From contig SADC01000024.1 in the NCBI GenBank assembly GCA_004194705.1, positions 269,470 through 333,469 of the forward strand: a DNA stretch of 64,000 bases. The letters are read 5' to 3'. Shown here one piece after another: positions 11,365 through 20,858 of the stretch. The position numbers and the translations under genes were made by a program. The stretch's first letter is position 1, and every line of letters begins with the position of its first letter. The notes beneath the pieces are model-generated. The model made no database searches. It had not been told where the DNA came from and saw only the letters and a program-made list of their open reading frames with translations. This stretch comes from Ditylenchus dipsaci (taxonomy: Eukaryota; Nematoda; Chromadorea; Rhabditida; Anguinidae).

Positions 11365-12156
11365 TTAAAGGGGGACAGACTTTAGGGGGGGGGGGGGGTG
11401 TATTTTGACTAAAAAAGCGGATTTTGCGACCTTTTGTTAATTCAACTTTTATTTTTAACCCCTAATTTGCAGCAATCTATATTACCATGAATCCACCGAC
11501 AAAAAACACATCATATCAAAATTTTGAAAGAATTTTTTTTCGTAATAAATGACCCTGGTGCAATTCAGGATTATCCTAGTGGTTTTTGGAACTGTTTCAG
11601 AACTTACGTTTTTATCGGTGATATATTGTACATGATTACATACGATTTCGTACTCGAAATGACGCCAAGGAGCAGGGCTAAATTTTAAGTCCTAGGTTGT
11701 ATATGACAACAACGCAAAAGTTGCGAAAAAATTAAAAATTTGAGAAAAAAATCCCAGGTTTTTAGAAATTTTCGGAGTTTTTTGAAGAACTTTTGTTTTT
11801 TCGCTAATTTCGCAGGCATATTCATGTACAACTTTATATTCAAAATGTAGCCCTGCTTTCTATCGTCATTTTGATTATAACATTGTATGTGAGAATGTTC
11901 ACTGGAGCACCGATAAAAGCCAAAGTTCTAAAACAGTTCCAAAAACTACAAGGATGACTCTGAATCAGACCAGGGTAATCTTTTCGAAAAAAAAATTTGA
12001 AATTTTAATCTAATGTGTTTTTTGTCGGGTGGATTCATGTTAATATCGATTGCTGTAAAAAAATTAGGGGTTAAAAATAAAAATTAGATTAACTTAACGT
12101 CGAGAAATTCCATTTTCTAGTAAAAATACCTCCCTCTAAAGTCTGCCCTCCTTTAA
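11365..12156. mobile_element. TTAA-flanked foldback MITE, second family member
   Basis: TTAA at 11365-11368 and 12153-12156. Ends AGGGGGACAGACTTTAGGGG (left) and AGGAGGGCAGACTTTAGAGG (right, inverted). Arms continue through GTATTTT.ACTA, TTTTTAACCCCTAATTT, TGAATCCACC.GACAAAAAACACAT and CCAAAAACCAC.AG.AT blocks, so almost the whole 790 bp is palindromic. Shares TTAA plus AGGRGG starts with 8589-9108, but the arms differ. Confidence 0.75.
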
Positions 12157-13005
12157 TATGAATAACTTAGCACTAAAAGGCTATGAAGTTTTGAAATCAT
12201 TATTTGTTTCAAAATTGACCTCATCCGGAATTATAGCACCAGAAATACCAAAATTAGGAAAAAAAACTAACTAATTTCTAGGCGGAGTCTTAACGTCTGA
12301 ATCACTTATTTGGTCTGGACACAAGCAACAATTACTCTGGTTTCCAACAATTTCTAAATTTAATTAAACCAAACTTTGAAATCAGATTAACTTCTAAAAC
12401 TTATTTTTAATAAATCAAATCCGCTGTTCTGTTTTTTAAGCCGAACCAAATACAATTTTTGAAGGCAGACCTAGATCAAATTATGTGCTAGCCCAGACAA
12501 CAATAAATAAAAGCAAACTCGGCAATAGTAATTAGCCTATTTACTAAGGGAACCTATTTCAATCGCCGGAAAAGTAGCAGAAAAAAGTTGAAAAATTAAT
12601 CTTATAATATTTGTTCCCCTCCAGCCAGTTTTAATCCTTTGTTGGAGTAAGTAATTGTCTTTTTGAACACCAGGGATTAAAAGCCCTTTTTGGTTGCTGC
12701 TAAACTAACAGTAGTATTGGTTGGCTCTTAATTTAGTGCTTCTACTTCCCCTATTTTAAATGGCTGTGCTACCAGTGGGCATCGAACCTACAATTTTTTT
12801 AAGTGTTGTATTATTGTTTAAATTTACTAAAATAGCATGTGAAATCAGCTGATCTTTCCGGTAAATTTATAAATGTACTTTCATAGATTCTAAAATTTAT
12901 TTAACAATGACAGCTCAATTTATTTTACTTTTTGTGTGTAATTTTTTATAGTAAAAATTACATGACAACATTACAAAACCATCGATTTCCCTATTTTAAC
13001 ATGAT
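12157..13005. other. Intronic stretch, one tRNA-like 3' motif
   Basis: AT-rich. The only item of note is a box-B-like GGTTCGATGCC on the minus strand at 12789-12777 followed by an acceptor-like ACTGG; no box A was found, so I do not call a gene. Confidence 0.4.
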
Positions 13006-13013
13006 GTTTAAAG

Positions 13014-13396
13014 CAGTGTTTCAAATCTGGGAACCGGCTAAACTTCAGGCACCTGTTTCTAGCAGTTTTTAATATTACTCAGCCCGGTGCCGCAGATCAT
13101 TAGGTAGTTCAGACGTCGGCTCCGGACTAGGAATAAAAAAATTAGTCATTAAACCCTTTTAACATAACGGCACCGGCCTGACGCCGAAACAATTTTAACT
13201 TAAAATTCCCTTGTAAATTGTTTCGGCACCAGGCCGGTGCCGCTATGTTAAAAGGGTTTAATGACTAATTTTTTTATTCCTAGTCCGGAGCCGACGTCTG
13301 AACTACCTAATGATCTGCGACACCGGGCTGAGTAATATTAAAAACTGCTAGAAACAGGTGCCTGAAGTTTAGCCGGTGCCGATATTTACAACACTG
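13014..13396. mobile_element. Near-perfect palindromic hAT-type MITE
   Basis: The 383-bp element begins CAGTGTTTCAAAT and ends, inverted, CAGTGTTGTAAAT. Its halves fold back over about 170 bp with very few mismatches (for example AACTTCAGGCACCTGTTTCT and its inverse, and GACGTCGGCTCCGGACTAGG and its inverse). Flanking octamers are GTTTAAAG (13006-13013) and GTTTGAAG (13397-13404), 7 of 8 identical, the expected 8-bp hAT target duplication. No ORF. In the GPCR-A intron. Confidence 0.85.
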
Positions 13397-13541
13397 GTTT
13401 GAAGATTTTGCCAGTTTTTTTTGGTCAGTCTTGTGCCGAAAATTGGTGCCAGGTCAATTCAAACAAGAACTATTTTGAAATAAATTTTAGTTCAGTATCC
13501 TGCAGTAATTAAGTAATCAAAAACAGTTCCATAGTTTAATA

Positions 13542-13612
13542 GCAACGGTGGCCTAGTGGTATAGCGACGGCGGACTGTGAAAGTGTAAAACCCCAAGTGC
13601 AAATGCTCTTAA
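13542..13612 (+). other. tRNA-like sequence, probable SINE head
   Basis: Box A-like TGGCCTAGTGG at 13549-13559 and box B-like AAGTGCAAATGCT near 13595-13607 at normal spacing. The acceptor stem does not pair and no CCA or terminator follows, so this looks like a tRNA-derived SINE or pseudo-tRNA and not a working tRNA. Confidence 0.35.
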
Positions 13613-14174
13613 TTTACTTTCCTATCCAGTTCTGACACCAAAATTTTAGGCTAGACGGCTGAAATCTCGAGCTTTTGGAACATTTATTTTCGGAGCTTTT
13701 TGTTATTTGAAAATGTTGTAACGAAAATGTTGTAAACAAAAGATTTAGTCACAAGCAAACCAAAAGAGGTGAAGAGTGAGAAAGTGAAGTATTAGTGGTT
13801 ATACCCCTCTAATTAACCACTTTATTCTCAGCTATGAGAAAAATAGTTTTGGGTGACGGGTAAGAGGGCAATAACAAGTGTTACGAGCGCAATCATTAAA
13901 TAAATTAGATTTGATGAGGAACTGAATGTGCTACTTCTGGGGATTTTCCCTCTCCCTCAAAACAAATGTTTGGGTGGTTCATTAGCTAAAGTTTGCAAGG
14001 AAGTCATGCATAATTCTTGCAAACATGCTAACTTAGTCAATAAACAAAGTGCATACCCCAAAATTGACTGTACTCAAAATGTGGTAGTTCTAGTAGTTGA
14101 GGGCTGGCTGGCTCAGTTCAGACCACTGATGCACAATTTATCCTACTTGCTTAAAAAGTATTAGTTTTTTTGAA

Positions 14175-14290
14175 GGGAGCAAGTTTAAACTTAGCCTTTA
14201 GGCTCGGCAGTTGGCGAGCGTACGGAAGTTGTGACTAATAAATATTTTACGCACTTTTTCTGGGGTCTAGGACATATTCGCTACAAGGGT
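14175..14290. repeat. Dispersed repeat, inverse copy near 48260-48350
   Basis: The stretch with TTAGCCTTTAGGCT..., GTACGGAAGTTGTGACTAAT and ATTTTACGC..TTTTTCTGG occurs again on the opposite strand at about 48262-48350. No ORF. Two copies in 64 kb indicate a moderately repeated family of unknown type. Confidence 0.5.
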
Positions 14291-15160
14291 AAAAGAAACG
14301 AACTGGCCAGTCAGCCCCCCTCACCCATAAAATTTTTCAAACAGTTAAAGAAACAAAACGTTTTGCATTTTAATTTTATTTTACCACTCAAATAATATAA
14401 TTTAGTGTTTTTTGTTTATGTAACAACTATTTGTTAAAAGCTTATCTTTTTTGACGTATGCAAAAAAGACGTAGGAATAAATCTAGTCTATAAATACTAG
14501 GCTCCGAAAAGATTAAGAATTGGGCGAGAAAAACAAGTCTCGCCACCACTACTTTTCAAAGTCTATAGTCTATAGACTTATTTTGCAACAACACATTTGC
14601 AAATTGCAATTAAAAATGAAAAAAAAACTCAGGGCTACTTAACAGACAACACAACAGCAAATGAACGGAAATTGTCCCTTTGCAGCTGATTTTTTGCTTC
14701 TTATTTACGGGTTAATTAGAATTTTTACTCACTTAGGAGAAAATTGCAATATTTATGCATATTAATACGGTAAAAAATTTAAATGTCAAGCTTAGGGCAC
14801 TCATTTTGTGACTTATTACAGATTTGTTAATTTAAGAGTTTTTTAATCATTTAAAAATTCATATTCTTGGGGCAAATTACCAGCCCAAAATGATTCAGTT
14901 GCAGGACTGAATTTTTGTGTAAAGCGTTGTTGCCTTAGGTTTTTGATAAAATTTTAGGCTTTTCACTCATTCACTTTAAAATAATAATGAGAATGCTAAA
15001 AAAAAGACGGTAAAATACATAGGTTCGAGGCAGATTTGAACTTAAGATCAAATTTATTTACATTATTAAAAAAAATGTTGGAATCAAGACTGGCTGTTTA
15101 TTAGAGCGTAAATTATAGCGAAAATTATAGCAAAAAGTTTCTAAACCATTTAATTTTCAG

Positions 15161-15420
15161 GTGCAAACAGTAGGAATGGTAGTGTGCCCTCATTTAAACT
15201 ACCTTTGTGGAGAAGACATTTGCGGAGTCGAGTATTTCGCACCACTCTGCTTGTAATTCTAGCTCACGTGTTGTTGTGGACCCCCTATAATGTTTATGCA
15301 CTTATGAAATACGCCAATGAAGACATGTACACGAGGATGAACGAACAGGCCAACATATTCAAAGACTTGCAATTTCTGATAACTATCATTAATCCTTTCC
15401 TCTACGGCTTCTCCAACTAG
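15161..15420 (+). CDS. TM6-TM7 exon of GPCR paralogue A
   Basis: Acceptor TTAATTTTCAG; phase matches donor 7622. Encodes WRRHLRSRVF, TM6 (TTLLVILAHVLLWTPYNV), a NEDMYTRM loop shared with NEDLYTTM of paralogue B, and TM7 (LITIINPFLYGF). TAG follows two codons after the NP..YG motif, so there is no C-terminal tail, a feature known in mammalian type I GnRH receptors. A cryptic donor after the stop cannot be excluded. Confidence 0.8.
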
Positions 15421-15633
15421 CCAGAAACAGGTAAACATTTTTATTATGACTAAGTTTCTTCTTATTTCAATATATATACTCAAATTATATATACACTTTT
15501 TCTAGATTTAAAGTTTTGGTTTTCACTACAAAATTTGTATTTTTTATACAAAATGTTCTTGTTCTTATTTTTTAAGGTGTAAGGAGGTGGGTTGGCGCCG
15601 TTATAGGTAACAAAAAAATAAATATATCAATTG

Positions 15634-15702
15634 TATCTATGGCTTAGAGGTAAACGGCGAAGCTATATCGAAATTGGTCATAGGTCCGATCCCCACCGGA
15701 AG
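15634..15702 (+). other. tRNA-like sequence, probable SINE head
   Basis: TGGCTTAGAGG at 15640-15650 (box A-like) and AGGTCCGATCCCC at 15682-15694 (box B-like). Stems outside the boxes are poor. It lies just after the GPCR-A stop codon. Probably a SINE or tRNA pseudogene. Confidence 0.4.
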
Positions 15703-16465
15703 ACGCCTTTGTAACCTTTTACAAAAGCTCATGTTTTTTGGTGACGAATTTTTTGTGAAATTAATGCCTTTTGGGCGTAAAATTTTTCCCTGGCTTTTTA
15801 ATTATTTTTAAATGGTAAAGTAAATTCTGCAAAATAGTAGGTAATATTATAGTTATTAAGAGAGGGTGGGTTACGCAGTGGCAGTAGTAAAAGCAATATT
15901 TTTTGAAAATATGAAAGTTGGCCACAAAATTTCTTTGCCTTTTTAGTTTTTACACTTCTTTTTATAATTTCTAGCTCGTTTTGAATTTTTGACTGAGAAC
16001 TAAAAGTTTTGAGGGTTTTTCAATTTGGTATTTGATTTTGAAAAATGGCTAGTTCATTGTATAAAGGCACAATAATTCTTCAATCAAACACTTTTTAAAA
16101 TTAAAATTTCGGTATCTTCGGAAACGGCTAAAAAATTGATGATAAAATGCACAAATCCTCGGATAATTCGGTACTAAATACGCAAATGAAATTTGAACGC
16201 CCTTTTCAAAGCAACCAAGGCTTTTAGGAAAAAAGTAATAATTATAATAGTTTTGCTGGCTGTACTTATAGCTTATCAAAAAGCTCATAAAGGCCATATA
16301 ATAGCTATCCTGGTTCAAAAACGTAGCATATATTTGGCGCTCTTGCAATATGCAAAATTTTCTTTTATTGCCTTGGAGGATCACTATTTTTTGCTTTATT
16401 TTTAAGATCCACACTCGAAAACAAGACACTATCCTGGATTAATTTAGCGAATAATTAAATAGGGT
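15703..16465. other. Stretch after GPCR-A with no supported gene
   Basis: Two overlapping opposite-strand reading frames (about 16050-16430) have no family signature, no splice logic and low-complexity content. I regard this as repetitive non-coding DNA. Confidence 0.45.
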
Positions 16466-16561
16466 AAGTGTTGTAAATTTTAGAATTACGGCACCGGCAC
16501 CAGCTCACATCGGTGCAGTGCCGTGAGCTGCCGATGCAAACCGATGATATTTACAACACTG
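16466..16561. mobile_element. 96-bp hAT-type MITE, relative of 13014-13396
   Basis: Ends AAGTGTTGTAAAT and, inverted, CAGTGTTGTAAAT match the ends of the 13014 element; the middle keeps GGCACCGGCACC-type sequence. Flanking octamers AATAGGGT and GATAGGTT share 6 of 8 bases, consistent with an eroded 8-bp target duplication. Confidence 0.6.
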
Positions 16562-17996
16562 GATAGGTTTCATAAAACAAGCATTAAAATAGATTTAAAA
16601 ACCAGTTTTTATCAAAATTTTCTTCTAACCCACTCACTCGGAAATTACGGCATTCAAATCGGCATTTATCCCTAAATTTTCGTGTTTTTATTCATTGATA
16701 GCTCCAAATTTTCATACTTGCTGTCATTTTCCAAAAAAAATTCAAAATAAAAAAGCCACCCGCAAAAAATATATGGGTCTAAAAAGGAGCACTCATTGGG
16801 ACTGTAGGTTTAGTTGACACCACTCAAGTCCGATCCCACCTAGAGCCTGACAATTACCTGATTTTATCACTCTTGAAGGTAATCACCGTGGCAAAGACTC
16901 CAAAATAGTAAAAAAACTTGACAATTTAGCCAATAAGGTCGAGAAATTCGAAAAAAAATTCACAAAAACCTTTTTAAACTAGCTTCAATACCCTCTAAAA
17001 TCCACTTTCTTGCTCATAAATCAACAGAAAAGAGTATGAAGAAGCAATAAAAAGTGTTAAAACACAAAGTTGCGCGACTGTTACATCCTACAGACACATA
17101 ACAAACAACTCAACAAACTTCCTGTTTTATTGCTGCCTTAAAAGCAGCTTTGTTGTCTGTGTGGTTGTTTCTGGGGATGATGCTTTTTTTTCTTCTTCTT
17201 CTTGCTGTGTTTTAATTTGATGTTGTTGGGGCGGCGGAGGCCCTGTTGTGGCCAGTATGCCTTAGTCTGTCAATAGTGCTGAGAATAAGGAGCAAAAATA
17301 TTTGCTTGATGCCTTGCCGTTCTTCTAACGCTTCCGGCAATGTGATTTCGATTACCAACTTAGAGCCACCTCTGTTTTCCTGATGAAGAAGATGTCCACG
17401 TTTTTTTTCTTTTTATGTGGTTTAATTAAAACCTTTTCAGTGGTTGCAAGAACCTTTTAGCAGCCTTATTCCTGATATTTTTTCATAAACGGGAATGCTC
17501 ATGATATGGAATCAGGGCTAGATAAGTAGCTAGGATACCGTATTTCTTTTACTGAGTCCCCGGGAGGAGTTATTTTCCACCCTTAAAAAATCGGAAAAAT
17601 TTGAGGTCGATTTTGAGATTTTCGGTGTACAACCAAAATCCGAAAGTGTAAACGAAAGTTAAACACGTGGTAACTAAGAAAACGCGAAAAACAGATCTGC
17701 GAAATGATTGCTATAAGGTCCGTAGAGTGGTGAGTTTTTAGAGGGTGCTGAGTGAACACTTCAACACTCGATTGTGGTAAAATGGTAGGATGGAACTAAT
17801 TTTTAATGCTAGACACGATGGTGCCGGTCAATTTCGACAACTGGACGTTCTGACCGTCGAACCAGCCATTTTAAAACTTTAGACATGAAGACTTATTTTG
17901 TGGATAAATGTCTCTAAATCTCATTGATAAAAAACCATTTTATTCGAAAATTTATAATTATAGGATAGCCCTGGATCTCAGCTTTCAAATGTGGTA

Positions 17997-18097
17997 CAGT
18001 CCACTCTCGATACAGTGTAGCTCGCGGGGATCGGAAAAATATACACTGTATGGAGATATACACTATATCGAGGGTACACTGTATCAAGAGTTGACTG
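17997..18097. mobile_element. 101-bp TA-flanked MITE
   Basis: Starts CAGTCCACTCTCGATACAGT and ends, inverted, CAGTCAACTCTTGATACAGT, with TA at 17995-17996 and 18098-18099. Such CAGTCAACTCTCGATA ends are typical of pogo/Tigger-type Tc1-mariner MITEs. No ORF. Confidence 0.75.
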
Positions 18098-18519
18098 TAT
18101 CGTAAAGCTCTAGGTGGCTTACCGCATTCTCTTTAATAGAACCACACCCCCTGGTTCAAAATCGTGTTTGTGGCATTACGTTTTTGACCCATGTTTTGAA
18201 GACTGCGTGTTCAGCATAATTGATTTGCATATGAGCCTACAATTAAACTTCATAACTTGATGTCGAATTATGAATTCCGCTCAAGACAATAAATACCGTA
18301 TTTCCTCTAATTGCTCCACATGCCCTATTAACTCCACATGCTCTAATAGCTCCACATGCTAGAGACATTGAAAAATAACTCCACATGCTCTAATAACTCC
18401 ACACCCATGAGATGATTTTGTCCAGTGCTTTCAAAATTTTGAATTTCGAGCGTTTTGCCTTGCCGCGAATATGTTCAGGTTCGCATCTTATCTTTTGAGA
18501 ACAGTTAAATTTTAATCGA

Positions 18520-18890
18520 TTAGGCGCTCGATGTCAGCTGGAATGAACCTTTCAAAGCAAAATTTCGACAAGATTATGACAGGTGGATGATTAACGATGC
18601 TCAGAAGGAGTTCACAGCTAGTGGGAATCCGAAAGCGCCTGCTATAGACGTCTATTTAAGTCTATTAAGACAATCAAGTTTATTGCTTTAAAGAACACGG
18701 GGCTATTCCGGATGGATTCTATGAGACTCAGTTCGACAGCCGAGGAACGATGCTGAAGAAATCGACGCAAATCAGGACGATGAAAATGGTTATCTAAGCA
18801 ATGAATCTCTTCACTTCGAAGAATCTCTGGAAGTTGATTGAACCGATGAACTGAATGCGCCTAAACCTCAGTTTCATGCTTTTTGATTGT
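18520..18890 (+). pseudogene. Pogo/Tigger-type transposase C-terminal remnant
   Basis: Reading in two frames: DVSWNEPFKAKFRQDYDRWM, then NDAQKEFTASGNPKAPAIDV, then after a frame change EHGAIPDGFYETQFDS, and acidic DENGYLSNESLHFEESLEVD. Order and wording (DVSWNKPFK, YD.WM, GN.KAP, an F..HGI.DG-like block, acidic tail) match the end of pogo-clade DDE transposases as I know them. The catalytic core is absent. The remnant links the TACCGTA termini to Tc1/mariner-pogo with TA target sites. Confidence 0.6.
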
Positions 18891-18996
18891 AAATTCAGCA
18901 TCTTTTGTTCGCTCGTAAATCCAGTATTTTATGTTCGCTGGTAAATCCAGCATGTTATGTTACTTTTTGCAATAAATCGCGTATTTTGAATTCGAG

Positions 18997-19249
18997 TACC
19001 GTATTTCTTCTAATTGCCGCACCAGGGCGTCAATTAGAAGCATGCAATTTTTTCAAACTTCAAGTGGCTCAAAACTCGTGATTTTATTTACTGTTTGAGC
19101 TGTGTAAAAAGTGCCTATTAGATTTTTCAAATCCCTCGCAGGCACTTGTTAGACAGCTCAAACAGTAAACAAAAACATAAATTTTAGACCACTTGAAGTT
19201 AGGGGGTGGCGGTAATTAGAGGGGGGCGGCAATTAGAGGAAATACGGTA
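18997..19249. mobile_element. Nested TACCGTA MITE
   Basis: Left TACCGTATTTCTTCTAATTG and right, inverted, TACCGTATTTCCTCTAATTG enclose 253 bp. Inner arms carry the pair AACTTCAAGTGGCTCAAAA and its inverse and AGCTGT...AAAAAGTGCCTA-like halves. No ORF. Confidence 0.75.
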
Positions 19250-19679
19250 TTTAGAAAAAAATTAGTGCACACCTACCTATTTATCGCTACACAATGGCTA
19301 TAAGATTTCACAAAAATATTTACGTAAAAATTTTCTCAGCGCCTTCAGCGTCGAAGGATTAAAGTGTAAGCCCACATGCTCCATTAACTCCACATGCTCT
19401 AATAACTCCACACCCTAGAGCAAGTTTGAAAAATAACTCCACATGTGGAGCTATTAGAGGAAATACGGTACTCAAACATTGGATTTTTCGTTAATTCGAA
19501 TACTTATTGTCTTGAGCGGAATTTTGTCTTGACATTAAGTTATGAAGTTTAAGGTCAGTCTCATGTGCAAATCAATCACGCTGAACACGAATCCGGTGTC
19601 AAAATAGAGGGTTTGTCTAGTCTACCATTTACCACAATCGAGTGTTGGAGTGTTAATAGAAGAAATACGGTAGTACAAA

Positions 19680-20858
19680 AGGCTGGTCAATTGGAAAACA
19701 GCCAACTGTCTGCTAAATATCATGTCTCACATCACCCTTCCCCTGTGGTCCAATTTTTTTCGGGAAAATGTAAAACAAAATGTTTTTTCCGTCTTTTCGA
19801 TAAAAAAGAATAAAAAATAATGAAAACCTTAACTTTTTGTTTTTTTTTGATAAATTTTCTTTACGTTTCAACGAAATGTATAAGTCAGATTTCTATTTTA
19901 TTTCAGACAGACAAATTGCTCTGATTGGCGCCAATCGGCTGGCCAATTGTCTAAGGCAATTTTCCATAAATATTAGGTCGTGTCAAAAGTTCGCAGCGTT
20001 TTTTCAAAAGCAATATTTGTGGCATTACGTTTTCACAGTAAATTTTTCATCAATTTTTAACTTTTTTCAATTTTTCAGCATTTTTGCTAAAGAACTAAAG
20101 AAAAATGTAAAAGTATGAATATTAGATTCATACTTTTATCAGTGTCTCTTTGTTGTACAGTTTTTAAAATATTACATTAAGTATATCTTATAAGTTATAT
20201 CTTCCTAGAAACTGGAATCACACGGCTACCTGACGGTGTTATCAATTAAAAAAGGTTATAAAATAAAAGAGAAACAAAATCTGAAATTCAAGACCACAAG
20301 ACCAAACAGAACTTGCAGAACCGTTCCAAAATCGATGTAAAAAAAGTGTCGGGCCCTGGGTGGGAAGGAACTTGAGTTAAAGGCCATTATACCCTGATTG
20401 TAGTAATTAAAGTAATTAAATTGTAGTAATTAAAATAAAAATTAAGGTTTTGCTAAGTACCGAAATAGTCTTTTTTAAACCAACTTCCAGCATGTAAAAA
20501 TTACTTAAAAATGCCTTAACCTTTTTTGGTATTGGGACATAGGGATAAAATGTTTGTTAATGGGTGTTTTTTTCATATCTTACTGATTTAATTAAAACAT
20601 TTCGGTCTTTTTCGCCATTTATTTGTTGCTATGGTAAAAAAGGGCATTCCATTTGGGGATCGGCTTACACATGGTTTTTGCTCTTGCAGTAGCAGCCGTT
20701 TAATGAACCGACAAATATTAACAGCAAGTGACTATGACGATTTTTCAGCCTTTGACTACCACCGAGCTTGTGGATTTGGCAGCAGTGGTGTTTGGTGTTA
20801 CGTTTGGTTACTTCCTTGCAAGTTTTGCCAATATTAATATTTGCTAAAAGTGGAGTTT
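19680..20858. other. Intergenic region upstream of GPCR-B, no gene supported
   Basis: Open frames at 19837-20118 and 20631-20837 lack motifs. The latter ends just before the receptor start and may be 5' leader; a TTTTTCAG at about 20735 could be an upstream exon boundary. No core promoter is recognisable. Confidence 0.4.

Larger units (their letters stand above)
1..15420 (+). pseudogene. GnRH-receptor-like GPCR paralogue A, frame-broken, 5' end outside window
   Basis: Class A peptide GPCR gene, predicted plasma-membrane receptor coupling a neuropeptide to G proteins. Exons I place: <1-29, 87-172, 231-384, 1098-1236, 3785-3893, 3941-4069, 5469-5862, 6853-7009, 7293-7622, 15161-15420; every intron is GT-AG. 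They encode, in order, the first intracellular loop, TM2, TM3 (ending LDRLRTVL, a DRY-type motif), TM4 (LPQLCF...WIQC), TM5, a very long third loop, then TM6 and TM7 ending INPFLYGFSN-stop. The best alignment to paralogue B (20859-24218) needs one-base corrections near 1172, 3845, 6990 and 7425, so it is either a young pseudogene or affected by assembly indels in homopolymers. The intact paralogue next door argues somewhat against random sequencing error. Introns hold a LINE and several foldback elements. TM1 lies before the window. Confidence 0.72.
18294..19470 (+). mobile_element. Pogo-like DNA transposon relic, TACCGTATTTCCTC ends
   Basis: Terminal repeats TACCGTATTTCCTCTAAT and its inverse ATTAGAGGAAATACGGTA, followed on each side by repeats of a CTCCACATGCTCTAATAA-type unit (four or more copies per arm). 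Between them is a transposase remnant (18520-18890). A smaller element of the same kind (18997-19249) has inserted downstream of the remnant. Confidence 0.65.
17536..19672. mobile_element. Nest of TACCGTA-ended elements
   Basis: At least four insertions sit inside each other. Outer left ends are at 17536 (TACCGTATTTCTTTTACTGA) and 18120 (TACCGCATTCTCTTTAATAG); the right end is at 19672 (read inward TACCGTATTTCTTCTATTAA). The right arm 19496-19672 pairs with 18200-18290 (TTGATTTGCA.ATGAG block), and its ACACTCGATTGTGGTAAA block pairs with 17763-17780. Inside lie 17997-18097, 18294-19470 and 18997-19249. The family arm is also in 4107-5069. Confidence 0.65.

Noticed and set aside
12759..12795. 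tRNA gene on the minus strand
   Set aside because: Only a box-B-like T-arm is present; there is no box A, D-arm or acceptor pairing.
16049..16429. 126-codon minus-strand ORF and 70-codon plus-strand ORF
   Set aside because: They overlap each other, are low in complexity and lack any motif or splice context.
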